Origin: Devosia sp. FJ2-5-3
GTDB taxonomy: Bacteria > Pseudomonadota > Alphaproteobacteria > Rhizobiales > Devosiaceae
DNA: 64,000 nt
Reading direction: 5' to 3'
Assembly (NCBI RefSeq): GCF_029201545.1
Contig: NZ_CP104007.1
Coordinates: 3,828,501 to 3,892,500 of the forward strand
The notes under the pieces are model-generated. The model did not search any database and was not told where the DNA came from. It saw only the letters and a list, made by a program, of their open reading frames with translations. Shown here in pieces: positions 52,786 to 62,458 of the stretch. Position numbers and translations under genes: made by a program. Position 1 is the stretch's first letter. Every line of letters begins with the position of its first letter.

Positions 52786-55695
52786 ATGACACTCCACCCC
52801 GCCTTCGAGCTCGTGCGCGACGAAAAGATCAATGAGATCAATTCGCAAGCCCAGCTGTACCGGCACAGGAAAACCGGGGCGGAAGTGCTCAGCCTCGTCA
52901 ATGACGACGAGAACAAGGTATTCGGCATAACCTTCAAGACCCCGCCCGAGGATTCCACCGGCATTGCCCATATCCTCGAGCACTCCGTCCTCTGCGGCAG
53001 CCGTAAGTACCCGGTAAAGAAGCCTTTTGTGGAATTGCTGAAGGGGTCGATGCACACCTTCCTCAACGCCATGACCTTCCCGGACAAGACCGCCTATCCG
53101 GTCGCCAGCGCCAACCTCAAAGACTTCTACAATCTCGTCGACGTCTATCTCGACGCGGTGTTTTTCCCGCTGCTGACCGAGGACACATTCGCCCAGGAAG
53201 GCTGGCATTACGAGCTCGAAAATCTCGACGCGCCATTGGTTTACAAGGGCGTGGTATTCAACGAGATGAAGGGCGTCTACTCCAATCCGGACTCGGTGAT
53301 GCAGACCCTGGTGCAGCGCTCGCTCTATCCGGACACCATTTATGGCAATTCCTCGGGCGGCGATCCCAAGGACATCCCGGCCCTGAGCTATGAGCAGTTT
53401 AGGGCTTTCCACACCAAATACTACCACCCCTCCAACGCCCGCGTCGTCTTTGCCGGTGATGACGACGCCGCCAAGCGTCTGGAAATCCTCGACAATGTCT
53501 TCAGCCAGTTCGAAGCCGCACCGGTCGATGCCGACATCAAGCTGCAGCCGCGCTGGAATGCACCGCGCCAGATCAAGGGCACCTATGCCGGCACCATCGA
53601 TGCTGAAAAGCGCCGCGACGGCATGGTCAGCGTCAACTGGATGATCGATCCGCCCTCGGGCCGCGAAGAAACCTTGAGCCACGGGCTTTTGAGCTATCTT
53701 CTGGCCGGCAATTCGGCCGCCCCGCTGCGCAAGAAACTCACCGAATCCGGCCTCGGCGAGGGCATGATCGGCGGCGGCATCTCCACCTGGCTGCGCCAGC
53801 CCTCCGCCGGTTTCGGGCTCAAGGGGATCGATCCGGCAGACGCCGAGAAGGTCGAAAAGCTGGTGCTCGACACCCTTGCAGAACTGGTAGAGACCGGCTT
53901 TTCGCCCGAGCAGCGCGAAGCGGCGATCAACACATTCGAATTTCACCTGCGCGAGCAGAACACCGGCAGCCAGCCGCGCGGCATGAGCTATATGTTCACC
54001 GCCCTTGGCTCCTGGCTCCATGGCGGCGATCCGCTCGGCCCGCTCTCCTTTGAAACGGCACTGGCCGCCCTCAAGGAAAAGGCCGGTCAGGGCCACTTTG
54101 AAGCCGAAATCCGCCGGCTGTTCCTCGAAAACACGCATCGCCTGACCACAGGGATTGAGGCCGATCCCGAGCAGGGCGCCCGCGATACCAAGGCGGAGGC
54201 AGACAAGCTGGCAGCGGTTCGCGCCGGCATGGACGACGCGGCGTTGAAGGACGCGATCGTCCAGACCGAGCGGCTGAAAGCACTTCAGGAAGAGGTCGAC
54301 AAGCCCGAAGATCTGGCCAAGATCCCCACCCTGACGCTGGCCGATCTTGACCGCGAGATCCGCACTGTCCCAACCGAGGAAGGCGATATCGGCGGGGCAC
54401 GGCTGATGTATCACGACCTGCCGACGCTCGGGATCGTCTATCTCGATCTCGGCTTTGACCTCCACGTCCTCGACAAGGAATTGCTGCCCTATCTGCCGCT
54501 GTTCGGCCGCGCCCTCCTCCAGACCGGCACCTCCAAGGAAGACTTCGTCAGCCTGACCCAGCGCATTGGCCGCTCAACGGGCGGCATCGCCCAGCATCGC
54601 TCGCTTGCCACTAAGCTCGACGGCAGCGGCACGGCAGCCTGGTTCTTCCTCTCCGGCAAGGCGGTGCCCGCCAAGGTCGGGGAAATGCTCGATATTATGG
54701 GCGACGTGCTGCTCGACGCGCGCCTCGACAATCGCGAGCGCTTCCGCCAGATGGCGCTCGAAGAAAAGGCGGGCTTTGAAGCGCGGGTCATCCCTTCCGG
54801 CAATTCGCTGGTCGACACGCGGCTGAAATCGGGCCTCACCGAGGCGGGCTGGATCGCCGAGCAATTGGGCGGCATCAGCTATCTCGAATTCCTGCGCTCG
54901 CTGGTCAAGCAGATCGACAGTGATTGGGCATCGGTCGAGGCGACGCTGCGGCAAATCCGCGATATCCTCGTCAACAAGAAGCGCATGGTGGTCAATGTCA
55001 CCGCCGACGATGCGCTCTGGACCGAAATTCGTCCGGGCCTTGAGGCTTTTGTGTCGGGCCTTCCGGCGGCAGATCGCGCCGATGTCGACTGGAGCGTTTC
55101 CCTTCACCCCCATTGGGAAGGCCTCACCATCCCGGGCCAGGTCAATTATGTGGGCAAGGGCGCCAATCTCAAGGCGCTTGGACATGACCTCAGCGCCGCT
55201 TCCAGCGTGGTCCTGCGCTATCTCAACACCACCTACATGTGGGACAAGGTGCGCGTGCAGGGCGGCGCCTATGGCGGCTCCAGCCGGTTCGACCTGTCCT
55301 CCGGAAATTTCGCCTTCCTTTCCTATCGCGACCCCAATCTTCTGCGGACGCTGGATGTTTATGATGGCGCTGCGAAAGCCTTGCGGGCGGGGATCGGCGA
55401 TACCGATCTCACACGCTCCGTCATCGGTGTCGTCGGCGATCTCGACCGCCCGGAATTCGTTGATTCCAAGGGTTATTCGGCCATGTGGCGGATCCTGACG
55501 GGAACGACGGACGCGATCCGCCAGCAGCGTCGCAACGAGATTCTCAACACCAGCCGCGCCGATTTTGCCGCACTGGCCGACGCGCTCGAAGCCGTCGCGG
55601 CAGAGGGACATGTCGTGGTGCTGGGTGGGGAGGCTGCGATTGTTGCGGCCAACGACCAGCGCCAGAGCAAGCTGAAAATCAGCAAGGTGCTCTGA
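52786..55695 (+). CDS. M16C zinc metalloprotease, presequence protease (PreP)-like
   Basis: 969 residues from ATG 52786, which gives the family opening HPAFELVRDEKINEINS; a GTG at 52726 is in frame but has no usable ribosome site. Inverted zinc motif HxxEH at H62, E65, H66 (AHILEHSVLCGSRKYPV), then the third ligand region in GVVFNEMKGVYSNPD. Two M16 halves joined by a helical hairpin (about 470-540) make a closed chamber, as in PreP, which degrades short unstructured peptides. No signal peptide. Likely cytoplasmic peptide clearance. Confidence 0.93.
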   Translation: MTLHPAFELVRDEKINEINSQAQLYRHRKTGAEVLSLVNDDENKVFGITFKTPPEDSTGIAHILEHSVLCGSRKYPVKKPFVELLKGSMHTFLNAMTFPDKTAYPVASANLKDFYNLVDVYLDAVFFPLLTEDTFAQEGWHYELENLDAPLVYKGVVFNEMKGVYSNPDSVMQTLVQRSLYPDTIYGNSSGGDPKDIPALSYEQFRAFHTKYYHPSNARVVFAGDDDAAKRLEILDNVFSQFEAAPVDADIKLQPRWNAPRQIKGTYAGTIDAEKRRDGMVSVNWMIDPPSGREETLSHGLLSYLLAGNSAAPLRKKLTESGLGEGMIGGGISTWLRQPSAGFGLKGIDPADAEKVEKLVLDTLAELVETGFSPEQREAAINTFEFHLREQNTGSQPRGMSYMFTALGSWLHGGDPLGPLSFETALAALKEKAGQGHFEAEIRRLFLENTHRLTTGIEADPEQGARDTKAEADKLAAVRAGMDDAALKDAIVQTERLKALQEEVDKPEDLAKIPTLTLADLDREIRTVPTEEGDIGGARLMYHDLPTLGIVYLDLGFDLHVLDKELLPYLPLFGRALLQTGTSKEDFVSLTQRIGRSTGGIAQHRSLATKLDGSGTAAWFFLSGKAVPAKVGEMLDIMGDVLLDARLDNRERFRQMALEEKAGFEARVIPSGNSLVDTRLKSGLTEAGWIAEQLGGISYLEFLRSLVKQIDSDWASVEATLRQIRDILVNKKRMVVNVTADDALWTEIRPGLEAFVSGLPAADRADVDWSVSLHPHWEGLTIPGQVNYVGKGANLKALGHDLSAASSVVLRYLNTTYMWDKVRVQGGAYGGSSRFDLSSGNFAFLSYRDPNLLRTLDVYDGAAKALRAGIGDTDLTRSVIGVVGDLDRPEFVDSKGYSAMWRILTGTTDAIRQQRRNEILNTSRADFAALADALEAVAAEGHVVVLGGEAAIVAANDQRQSKLKISKVL

Positions 55696-55704
55696 CGAAA
55701 GAAA

Positions 55705-55728
55705 GGCCCCTCTCGGCAGGGAGGGGCC
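55705..55728. terminator. Hairpin after the M16C protease gene
   Basis: Stem GGCCCCTC / GAGGGGCC with an eight-base loop ten bases past the stop, followed by CTTGCTTGT. A second inverted repeat GGAAAAGTG-TTGT-CCACTTTTCC follows at about 55752-55774 before the converging GntR gene; together they probably terminate both. Confidence 0.7.
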
Positions 55729-55790
55729 CTTGCTTGTCGCGCTTCCGAACCGGAAAAGTGTTGTCCACTTTTCCTCGAAACGCCCTAATG

Positions 55791-56468
55791 CTACTCGAAA
55801 TAGTCCGGAAAATCGGAAATGGTCTGGGTCAGCAGGAGCTCTGCCCGGGCCAGATGGGCCCGCATGGCGGCTTCGGCGGCGGCTGGATCCGCCCGGCTGA
55901 TTGCCTCGGCAATCTGCTTGTGCTCGGCGATGGCGCGCTGGCTCGATGATGCGCCCAACGTCAGATACCGCACGCGATCGAGCTGCATCTTGTGGTCGTC
56001 GATCAGCTGCCAGGCATATTCTACCCCCGTCAGGCGGGCCAGGGTGCGGTGGAACAGCTCGTCGAGTAGGTGGAAGCGCCGGCTGTCACCGGCGGACGAA
56101 GCACTCTCCTGATCGGCGATGAGATCAGCCAGGATATTGGCAGCGTCCGGGCCTGGTTGCGCCGCGAGGCGGCGAATGATTTCGACCTCGATGCTCTCGC
56201 GGATGAAGCGCGACTGGCGGACGCCGTCGGGCGAGATCTTCTTGACCACGGTGGCGCGCTTGGGCCGGATGAGCAGCAGCCCTTGCTGGGCGAGCCGGAT
56301 GAACGCCTCGCGAACGGGCTGACGCGACACGCCATAGCGCCCGGCAATATCGCTCTCGGAGATGATGTCGCCCGGTCGGAGCGCCATGGAGACGATATCA
56401 TCGCGCAGCGCGGCGACGACCCGCATGGCCATGGTTTTTTCGCTGCTTTCAGGCGCGGTAAAGCTCAT
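55791..56468 (-). CDS. GntR-family regulator (FadR/FCD subfamily)
   Basis: 225 residues from ATG 56468 (TAGGAG eight bases upstream). N-terminal winged HTH (RPGDIISESDIAGRYGVSRQ and PVREAFIRLAQQGLL) and C-terminal FCD ligand domain (about 95-215) with metal-type histidines in FHLLDELFHRTLA and AIAEHKQIAEAI. It is about 100 bases downstream of a Gfo/Idh oxidoreductase on the same strand. A matching palindrome at 57920-57936 lies upstream of that gene, so it likely represses it in response to a sugar acid or related ligand. Confidence 0.91.
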   Translation of the reverse strand: MSFTAPESSEKTMAMRVVAALRDDIVSMALRPGDIISESDIAGRYGVSRQPVREAFIRLAQQGLLLIRPKRATVVKKISPDGVRQSRFIRESIEVEIIRRLAAQPGPDAANILADLIADQESASSAGDSRRFHLLDELFHRTLARLTGVEYAWQLIDDHKMQLDRVRYLTLGASSSQRAIAEHKQIAEAISRADPAAAEAAMRAHLARAELLLTQTISDFPDYFE

Positions 56469-56571
56469 CGTCGCAACTCCTAGCCGGCGACCATGGGCCG
56501 GAACCAGACCCATGGCTCTAGTGCACTGCCGCCATCCACAGGATTCTCGGCGATGATAGACCCAGAATGGC

Positions 56572-57876
56572 TCAGAGCGTAATGCCGTGCTCAGCGAGCA
56601 TCCGGGCGATCTCGATACGGGCGCCGTCCTGCGCGATCGACTGGTTCGCCGCGATCCCGGTCAGAATGGACCAGGCCCCCGCGACCTGATCGGATGCGCG
56701 GCCATATTGATCCTCCGGCATGCCATCGGGATTGAACAGATAGCCCAGCATGATGGGGTCTGCGCCACCATGGCTGCCCTTGCCGGTCCAGACATCGAGT
56801 TTTTGCGGCAGGCCGCCCGCCAGATGCAGCTCGGTGCTCATGGCCTCGACTTCCTCATCGCCACCCCGTTCGCGATGACCGCCGGCAAAGACGCCGTGCA
56901 CCTCGATATGCTTGTGGGTCAGCTCACCCTTGGTGCCGTGGAATTTCACTTCCAGCCCTTCCCAGGGGGAATAAGCGACCAGCGTATAATTGAGCGAGGT
57001 GCCCGAGGCATAGCGCGCCTGGACCTGCATCGTGTCCTCGATGGTGATGTCTTCGGCGAAGACGCATTTGTCGCGCCAATAGCCGTCATCTTGCTCGGCG
57101 TCGAGATAGAGTTCCTTGAGCGGCTCGTCGGCCGCAAGGTCCATGCGGAAGGCGCATTTATCGGCCACTGGGCAGGTGTGGCAGCGTGGACCATGATTTT
57201 CGAGGCCCAGCTTTACCGCCATTTCCGGGGTGTAGAAATCGCGCTTTCCGGTTGCGGACACGGAGACCGGGGTCGAAGCGGCCCACCAGTTCAGCAGGTC
57301 GAAATGGTGGGTGGATTTGTGGACCAGGAGCCCGCCGGATTTTTCCTTGTAGCGGTGCCAGCGGCGGAAATAGTCGGCGCCATGCACGCGGTCGAGATAC
57401 CAGCGGAAGTCGATGGCGGTAATGTCGCCAATGGTCCCGCTCATCAGGATTTCCTTGAGCTGGGTGCGAGCGGGCGAATAGCGATAATTGAAGGTCACCG
57501 TGACCTTCTTTCCCGTTTCGCGCTGGGCATCGAGAATTCGCTTGAGGCGCGTGAGATCGACCGTCATCGGCTTTTCGGTCATCACATTGCGACCGGCACG
57601 AAGCGAGCGGACGATATATTCGTCGTGGAGGTAATCGGGCGTGGTGACGATCACCGTATCCGGATCCTGCTCGGAAAGCATGCGATCGAAATCTTCGGCG
57701 AGGTAGGTGGCAATGCCGTTGCCGCCCCTATTGGGCACCTTGCTGGCGGAGAGGGCAAGCCGGCTCTGGTTGACGTCACACAGCGCGACGAGTTCGGCGG
57801 TATCAGCGTGGGTTTCTGCGACGGCGTGACGGAACATCTGGTGCCGCCCGCCGGTCCCGACGATTGCATATTTCAT
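56572..57876 (-). CDS. Gfo/Idh/MocA-family oxidoreductase
   Basis: 434 residues from ATG 57876. NAD-binding opening KYAIVGTGGRHQMFRHAV, the EKPMTVDL catalytic lysine motif, and a C-terminal beta-sheet substrate domain. An unusual insert at about residues 245-285 contains CHTCPVADKC and a further cysteine in RDKCVFAED. This pattern could bind a metal and recurs in a subset of these dehydrogenases. The family oxidises or isomerises sugars and cyclitols. Controlled probably by the neighbouring GntR protein. Confidence 0.9.
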   Translation of the reverse strand: MKYAIVGTGGRHQMFRHAVAETHADTAELVALCDVNQSRLALSASKVPNRGGNGIATYLAEDFDRMLSEQDPDTVIVTTPDYLHDEYIVRSLRAGRNVMTEKPMTVDLTRLKRILDAQRETGKKVTVTFNYRYSPARTQLKEILMSGTIGDITAIDFRWYLDRVHGADYFRRWHRYKEKSGGLLVHKSTHHFDLLNWWAASTPVSVSATGKRDFYTPEMAVKLGLENHGPRCHTCPVADKCAFRMDLAADEPLKELYLDAEQDDGYWRDKCVFAEDITIEDTMQVQARYASGTSLNYTLVAYSPWEGLEVKFHGTKGELTHKHIEVHGVFAGGHRERGGDEEVEAMSTELHLAGGLPQKLDVWTGKGSHGGADPIMLGYLFNPDGMPEDQYGRASDQVAGAWSILTGIAANQSIAQDGARIEIARMLAEHGITL

Positions 57877-57919
57877 CTTGGGGTCTGTCGTCTTCGAACT
57901 ATTGGGCCGAAGCGGCCGG

Positions 57920-57936
57920 TTGTATCTACCATACAA
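57920..57936. promoter_or_regulatory. GntR-type operator upstream of the Gfo/Idh gene
   Basis: TTGTAT-CTACC-ATACAA is a perfect 6-bp dyad with a five-base spacer, the shape bound by FadR-subfamily GntR proteins. It lies 44 bases before the oxidoreductase start and about 1.4 kb from the GntR gene. Confidence 0.6.
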
Positions 57937-57959
57937 GATTGACGATCCGGACCGGGCTG

Positions 57960-58874
57960 TCAATCAGGCAGAGCCACCGCCGGCAAAGGACGACTGAAAT
58001 GTTCGGTTAGGAGATCGAAGACCAGCCGTATCCGGCGGCTGGTGCGCAATTCGCGGTGGGTCGTCAGCCAGGTTGGGACCGGGACGCCCTCGAAGCCGGG
58101 CCAGGCGTCCTCCACCCCGGGTGTCTGGCTTGCCACGGCTTCCATGATTATGCCGAGGCCGAGACCCTGGCGCACCCAGCCCCACCCCACAAGGGCACTT
58201 CCGGTGGTGAGGGGAAAGTTGCGCTCGGTGACGGTGACGCCACGCCGCGCCAATTCCGTGATCATGATGTCGCTGCGCTCACTGACACCGATGAAATCGG
58301 CTCGAGAGAGGTCGTCTGCGCTTCTTGGGCGACCGACGCGGTCGAGATAGTCAGTGGCGCCGTATATCCGCGCCGAAGCGTCCGGACAGCGGCGGGCTAT
58401 GAGTTCTTCCTGCTGGGGCGGAACATGGCGGATGGCAATGTCCGCCCTGCGGCGCAACAGATCTTCCACCTCGTTCGACGCCAGGATGTCGATGACGAGG
58501 TTGGGAGCGAGCTCGCGGACCTTTTTCAGGAATGGCGGCAGGACATGAACCGCATAGACGTCGCTGGTGGTGATCCGCACCACGCCTTCGACAGCCTGGG
58601 ACTGCCCCGAGGCGATGAGCGCGATGCGATTGGCCGCTTCCCCCATGGCCTGGAGCGGGGCAATGATTTCCCTTCCCGCCTGGGTGAGAGCCAGCCTCCG
58701 CCCGACACGCTCGAACAGCGTCACGCCGAGCGTTGCCTCAAGCGCTGCAACCTGACGGCCGAGTGTCGGCTGGGTGAGGCCCAGTTGACGGGCGGCCGCG
58801 GACAATGAGCCCGCCTCCACAGTCGCCAGCAGGGCACGAACCTGGTTCCAGTCAAAGGGAGCGTTTTTTTCCAT
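57960..58874 (-). CDS. LysR-family transcriptional regulator
   Basis: 304 residues. HTH at about 10-65 (LLATVEAGSLSAAARQLGLT, then QPTLGRQVAALE) and a substrate-binding-protein-like effector domain. The subgroup looks like the GcvA/CrgA-type LysR regulators. It is divergent from the methyltransferase at 58967, the usual LysR target position, across 92 bases. Effector unknown. Confidence 0.92.
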   Translation of the reverse strand: MEKNAPFDWNQVRALLATVEAGSLSAAARQLGLTQPTLGRQVAALEATLGVTLFERVGRRLALTQAGREIIAPLQAMGEAANRIALIASGQSQAVEGVVRITTSDVYAVHVLPPFLKKVRELAPNLVIDILASNEVEDLLRRRADIAIRHVPPQQEELIARRCPDASARIYGATDYLDRVGRPRSADDLSRADFIGVSERSDIMITELARRGVTVTERNFPLTTGSALVGWGWVRQGLGLGIIMEAVASQTPGVEDAWPGFEGVPVPTWLTTHRELRTSRRIRLVFDLLTEHFSRPLPAVALPD

Positions 58875-58966
58875 GCATATATGTATATCCTTTGTGCCTA
58901 AATCTGCAATTTTGTTGATGACACAGGGGGAGTAGATTTGCGGCCGATGAGAAGAGGAGCCAGACC

Positions 58967-59590
58967 ATGGCCGCGAGTAATTTCTGGGACCGGACCGCTG
59001 ACAAATACGCAGCGCAACCGATTGCCGATGAGGCGGCCTATCAGGTCAAGGTAGCGGAGACGCGCCGGCGCATGCGCCGCGACATGAATGTGCTGGAACT
59101 CGGCTGCGGCACCGGCTCGACCGCCCTCCTGCATGCGCCTTATGTCCAGCATATCCGCGCCATCGATTTTTCCCGGCGGATGATCGAAATCGCCCAGGGC
59201 AAGGCCGAGGGGGCGGGGATCAGCAATGTCAGCTTCGAACAGGGTGAGATCGAAGCGCTCGCTCTCGAAAGCAACAGCTTCGACATGGTGATGGCGATGT
59301 CGGTGCTTCATCTCCTGGAGGACAAGAACCAGGCGATCCGAACTGTCCACCGGGTGCTCAAGCCCGGCGGCTATTTCGTCTCGAGCACGGCCTGCGTCGC
59401 GGAAATGATCCCCCTTTTCGGCCTCGTCGCCCCGCTCGGCAAGCGGCTTGGCCTGTTGCCCCATGTCGATGTCATGCGGGCGCCTCAGCTGGTCGGCGCG
59501 CTGGAACAAGCCGGATTTGCGATCGAGCATCAGTGGCGCCCCAAACGCATGGCGGCCCTTTTTGTCATTGCCCGCAAGCGAGCCGATTAG
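58967..59590 (+). CDS. Class I SAM-dependent methyltransferase
   Basis: 207 residues behind AGAGGAG. SAM-binding motif I is VLELGCGTGSTALL near residue 42, acidic motif II is AIDFSRRMIEIAQ, and motif post-I/IV is FDMVMAMSVLHLLED, then VLKPGGYFVSS. It resembles UbiE/COQ5-like small-molecule methyltransferases. Likely controlled by the divergent LysR protein. Substrate unknown. Confidence 0.92.
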   Translation: MAASNFWDRTADKYAAQPIADEAAYQVKVAETRRRMRRDMNVLELGCGTGSTALLHAPYVQHIRAIDFSRRMIEIAQGKAEGAGISNVSFEQGEIEALALESNSFDMVMAMSVLHLLEDKNQAIRTVHRVLKPGGYFVSSTACVAEMIPLFGLVAPLGKRLGLLPHVDVMRAPQLVGALEQAGFAIEHQWRPKRMAALFVIARKRAD

Positions 59591-59723
59591 ACGCTCACCT
59601 GGCTTTGCCCAACAAGCTCGAGAGGATTTTCCGAATCGGCCTCAGTCTGTGCTAGACAGCTCCCATCAGTTGAGCCGCGCCGGGATTTTGTCCCCTTACT
59701 GGCCTTGCGCGGCAGGAGTTGTG

Positions 59724-61238
59724 ATGCAGGTAGCGATCGACATGGGCGAGAGCCGGGGGGCCGGCGCCGCCCACATGGACCTCGAAGAATTGTTGGCGAC
59801 GCGCCTTCTGGTGCAGGGTAATTCCGGCTCCGGCAAATCGCATTTGCTGCGTCGGCTGCTGGAGCAGTCCGCCCCTTGGGTGCAGCAATGCGTCATCGAC
59901 CCGGAAGGCGATTTTGTCACCCTTGCCGACAAGTTCGGTCATCTGGTGGTCGATGCGACACGAACCGAAGCCGAATTGACCCGGATCGCGGCACGCGTGC
60001 GCCAGCACCGCGTGTCCGTGGTGGTCAATCTCGAAGGGCTCGACGCCGAGCAGCAGATGCGTGCAGCAGCCGCCTTCCTCGGTGGCATGTTCGACGCTGA
60101 CCGCGACTATTGGTATCCCGTGCTCGTGGTGGTGGACGAGGCCCAGCTCTTTGCCCCAGCCGTTGCCGGCGAAGTCTCCGACGAAGCCCGCAAAGCCTCG
60201 CTGGGGGCCATGACCAACCTTATGTGCCGCGGGCGAAAGCGCGGTCTTGCCGGTGTCATCGCCACGCAGCGGCTTGCCAAGCTCGCCAAGAACGTCGCGG
60301 CCGAGGCGTCCAATTTCCTCATGGGCCGCACCTTCCTTGATATCGACATGGCCCGCGCCGCCGATCTGCTGGGCATGGACCGCCGTCAGGCCGAGCAATT
60401 CCGCGATCTGGCGCGTGGCCATTTCGTCGCCCTGGGCCCGGCGATTTCTCGCCGACCCCTGCCCATAGTGATCGGCAATGTGGAAACTGCGCCCCGCTCG
60501 ACCAGCCCAAAGCTGACCCCGCTCCCCGAAGCGCCAGAAGACGCTGCCGATCTCATTTTCACCATGGACCCCGAAGAACTGGCGCGACCCGTCGTGCGGC
60601 GCCCGGCGCCGCCTCCGCCGCCATCGACCAATGAGCTTCTGGCCCAGGTCGCCCGCGCGCGCGCCGAGCGAGAGCCGGAAGCACCGGCAACGCTGTTCCC
60701 CGAAATCGACGAAGCCGAGCGGGAGGCCATGATCAAGGCCGTCATGATCGAGCTGATGAGCGACCCCGACGCCGGCTTCCGTACGACCGCCCAGCTCTAT
60801 CAGGATTTTCTGGTGCGCTGTCGCATTCGCCGCGTGCCCGGGGAGCCGCCCGCCCTGCCCGCCTTCAAGCGCCTCCTCGCCATTGCGCGCGTCGCGCCGG
60901 ACGAAGAAGTGGCGGCCTCGGACGGCTGGCAGCAGGCGCTGAGCCTTTCTGAAACGCTCACCGACGACGTGCAGGGGGTTTTCCTGGTCGTGGCTCAAGC
61001 CGCGCTAACGGGGCAGGCTTGCCCGTCGGACGCGACGATTGCCCGTCTCTATGGCACCCACTCGGCCAGCCGCGCGCGGCGTCTGCTGACCTGGTTCGAA
61101 GAGCGTGGGCTGACCGTCATCCGCACCGATTTTCGCGGGCTGCGCATTGCCGCATTCCCCGATCTCGGTGCCGAAACAGCGCCGGGAGATCCGAACGGGC
61201 CCGATGTGCTCGTCGAAGACCGTGGCGCGGCCGAGTAG
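59724..61238 (+). CDS. HerA/DUF87-like P-loop ATPase with winged-helix tail
   Basis: 504 residues from ATG 59724 behind AGGAG. Walker A is QGNSGSGKSHLLRRL at residues 31-45, and Walker B is PVLVVVDEAQLF at about 125. The motif CRGRKRGLAGVIATQRLAKL matches the HerA-type arginine/sensor region. After a Pro-rich linker (about 295-310) the C-terminal half (about 330-490) is helical and ends in a winged-helix-like segment (IARLYGTHSASRARRLLTWF). HerA proteins move DNA or assemble repair machines, but no NurA-type nuclease is adjacent. It is a common solitary gene in this group of bacteria. Confidence 0.85.
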   Translation: MQVAIDMGESRGAGAAHMDLEELLATRLLVQGNSGSGKSHLLRRLLEQSAPWVQQCVIDPEGDFVTLADKFGHLVVDATRTEAELTRIAARVRQHRVSVVVNLEGLDAEQQMRAAAAFLGGMFDADRDYWYPVLVVVDEAQLFAPAVAGEVSDEARKASLGAMTNLMCRGRKRGLAGVIATQRLAKLAKNVAAEASNFLMGRTFLDIDMARAADLLGMDRRQAEQFRDLARGHFVALGPAISRRPLPIVIGNVETAPRSTSPKLTPLPEAPEDAADLIFTMDPEELARPVVRRPAPPPPPSTNELLAQVARARAEREPEAPATLFPEIDEAEREAMIKAVMIELMSDPDAGFRTTAQLYQDFLVRCRIRRVPGEPPALPAFKRLLAIARVAPDEEVAASDGWQQALSLSETLTDDVQGVFLVVAQAALTGQACPSDATIARLYGTHSASRARRLLTWFEERGLTVIRTDFRGLRIAAFPDLGAETAPGDPNGPDVLVEDRGAAE

Positions 61239-61253
61239 GCGATAGAATAAGAA

Positions 61254-61276
61254 AAGGGCGGCTGGTGGCCGCCCTT
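61254..61276. terminator. Bidirectional hairpin between the ATPase and nucleoside hydrolase genes
   Basis: Perfect nine-bp stem AAGGGCGGC / GCCGCCCTT with a five-base loop, flanked by AAAA on the left and GTTTT on the right. It can terminate both converging genes. Confidence 0.85.
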
Positions 61277-61283
61277 CGTGTTT

Positions 61284-62240
61284 TCAGTTGGCGTTCGCCC
61301 GATAGGCTACCGAGGCACGATAGAGCGCCACCAGCCGATCCACCTTGGCTTCCTCGATGATGGTCACCATCGGCGTGCCCAGCCGCCCCGACGGATCCAC
61401 AATTGTCATGCCGCGGGTGATCCCCGGCGCCAGAGACACCCCGATCGACGCGCGAATGGTCTTGGTCACCAGCTCCGGCTCGATGACGGCGGCAATCGCC
61501 AGCGGATCGACGAAGCGGAAATGATCCTCGCCGCCATAGCCGACGGTGGTGCGACGGGCATGCTCGACGAGGGCGGCCGAAAACTGCTTTTCCGGGCTCT
61601 CCGGGATTTCAGCCAGGAGCGCGTCAACTTCCGCACCAGTCATGAAATGCGTCACGCAGGGCTCCCAGGGCGCCACCAGCGTTTCGATTTCGGCTCCGAA
61701 GACGATCGAAGCGGCCTCTGGATCGGCATAGATATTGAATTCTGCCGCCGGGGTCGTGTTGCCACGACCGTAGACTGTCGCGCCCATGATGGTGAGTTGG
61801 CCGATACCATCCACGATGTCCGGCGCGATGCGCAGGGCGAGTGCCAGATTGGTCAGCGGCCCGATCATCAGAATGTCGATCTTTTCGCCTGCAGTGGCGG
61901 CAGCGCGGAACGACGAAACGAGAAAGCCAACGCCATCCTTACCGGCAACGTCCGGCAGGTTCGCCGGCCGCGGAGCACCGCCCAGGCCGTCGTCACCGTG
62001 AATGTACTTCGCGTCGATGACCGGCTGGGTCAGCGGCCGCTCGGCGCCCTTGTGCACCGGCACATCGCCCTTTCCGGCAATGGCCAGCACGGTGAGGATG
62101 TTTCGCGTAGCGGCGTCGAGCCCGACATTGCCGAAAACAGTGGTGATGTAGTCCGGCGTCCTGTCATTGGCGATCATCATGAGCAGCGCCTGGGCGTCGT
62201 CAACGCCGCCGTCGGTATCGAGGATAAGTTTGCGTACCAT
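61284..62240 (-). CDS. Nucleoside hydrolase
   Basis: 318 residues from ATG 62240; the frame reaches 62327. The calcium-binding motif DTDGGVDDA starts at D8 (D8, D10, D14, D15), as in inosine-uridine preferring nucleoside hydrolases. Further pocket residues are in MIGPLTNLALAL, MGATVYGRGNTTPAAEFNIY and the C-terminal FVDPLAIAAV. It splits nucleosides into base and ribose. The divergent neighbour is an adenine-deaminase-like gene, so a purine salvage unit is likely. Confidence 0.93.
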   Translation of the reverse strand: MVRKLILDTDGGVDDAQALLMMIANDRTPDYITTVFGNVGLDAATRNILTVLAIAGKGDVPVHKGAERPLTQPVIDAKYIHGDDGLGGAPRPANLPDVAGKDGVGFLVSSFRAAATAGEKIDILMIGPLTNLALALRIAPDIVDGIGQLTIMGATVYGRGNTTPAAEFNIYADPEAASIVFGAEIETLVAPWEPCVTHFMTGAEVDALLAEIPESPEKQFSAALVEHARRTTVGYGGEDHFRFVDPLAIAAVIEPELVTKTIRASIGVSLAPGITRGMTIVDPSGRLGTPMVTIIEEAKVDRLVALYRASVAYRANAN

Positions 62241-62458
62241 TGTGTCGTCCCATTCGAGCCGCTTTGGCGCGGCTTTTGGAAATTGAAGTGGAGTGGCGCG
62301 TTTGAAGGGTCGCCCGGCCCTGAACATGCCTTGGCAATAAACGAGCGGCGCGTGCCTGTCAGCCCCGCAAGGGCCAAAAGGTCGCGCCCGATTGCCGGAG
62401 GGTGTCTGCCCATGGCACAGAACACCTTTCTATCTCCATCTGCCATTTGGACCAGCCC

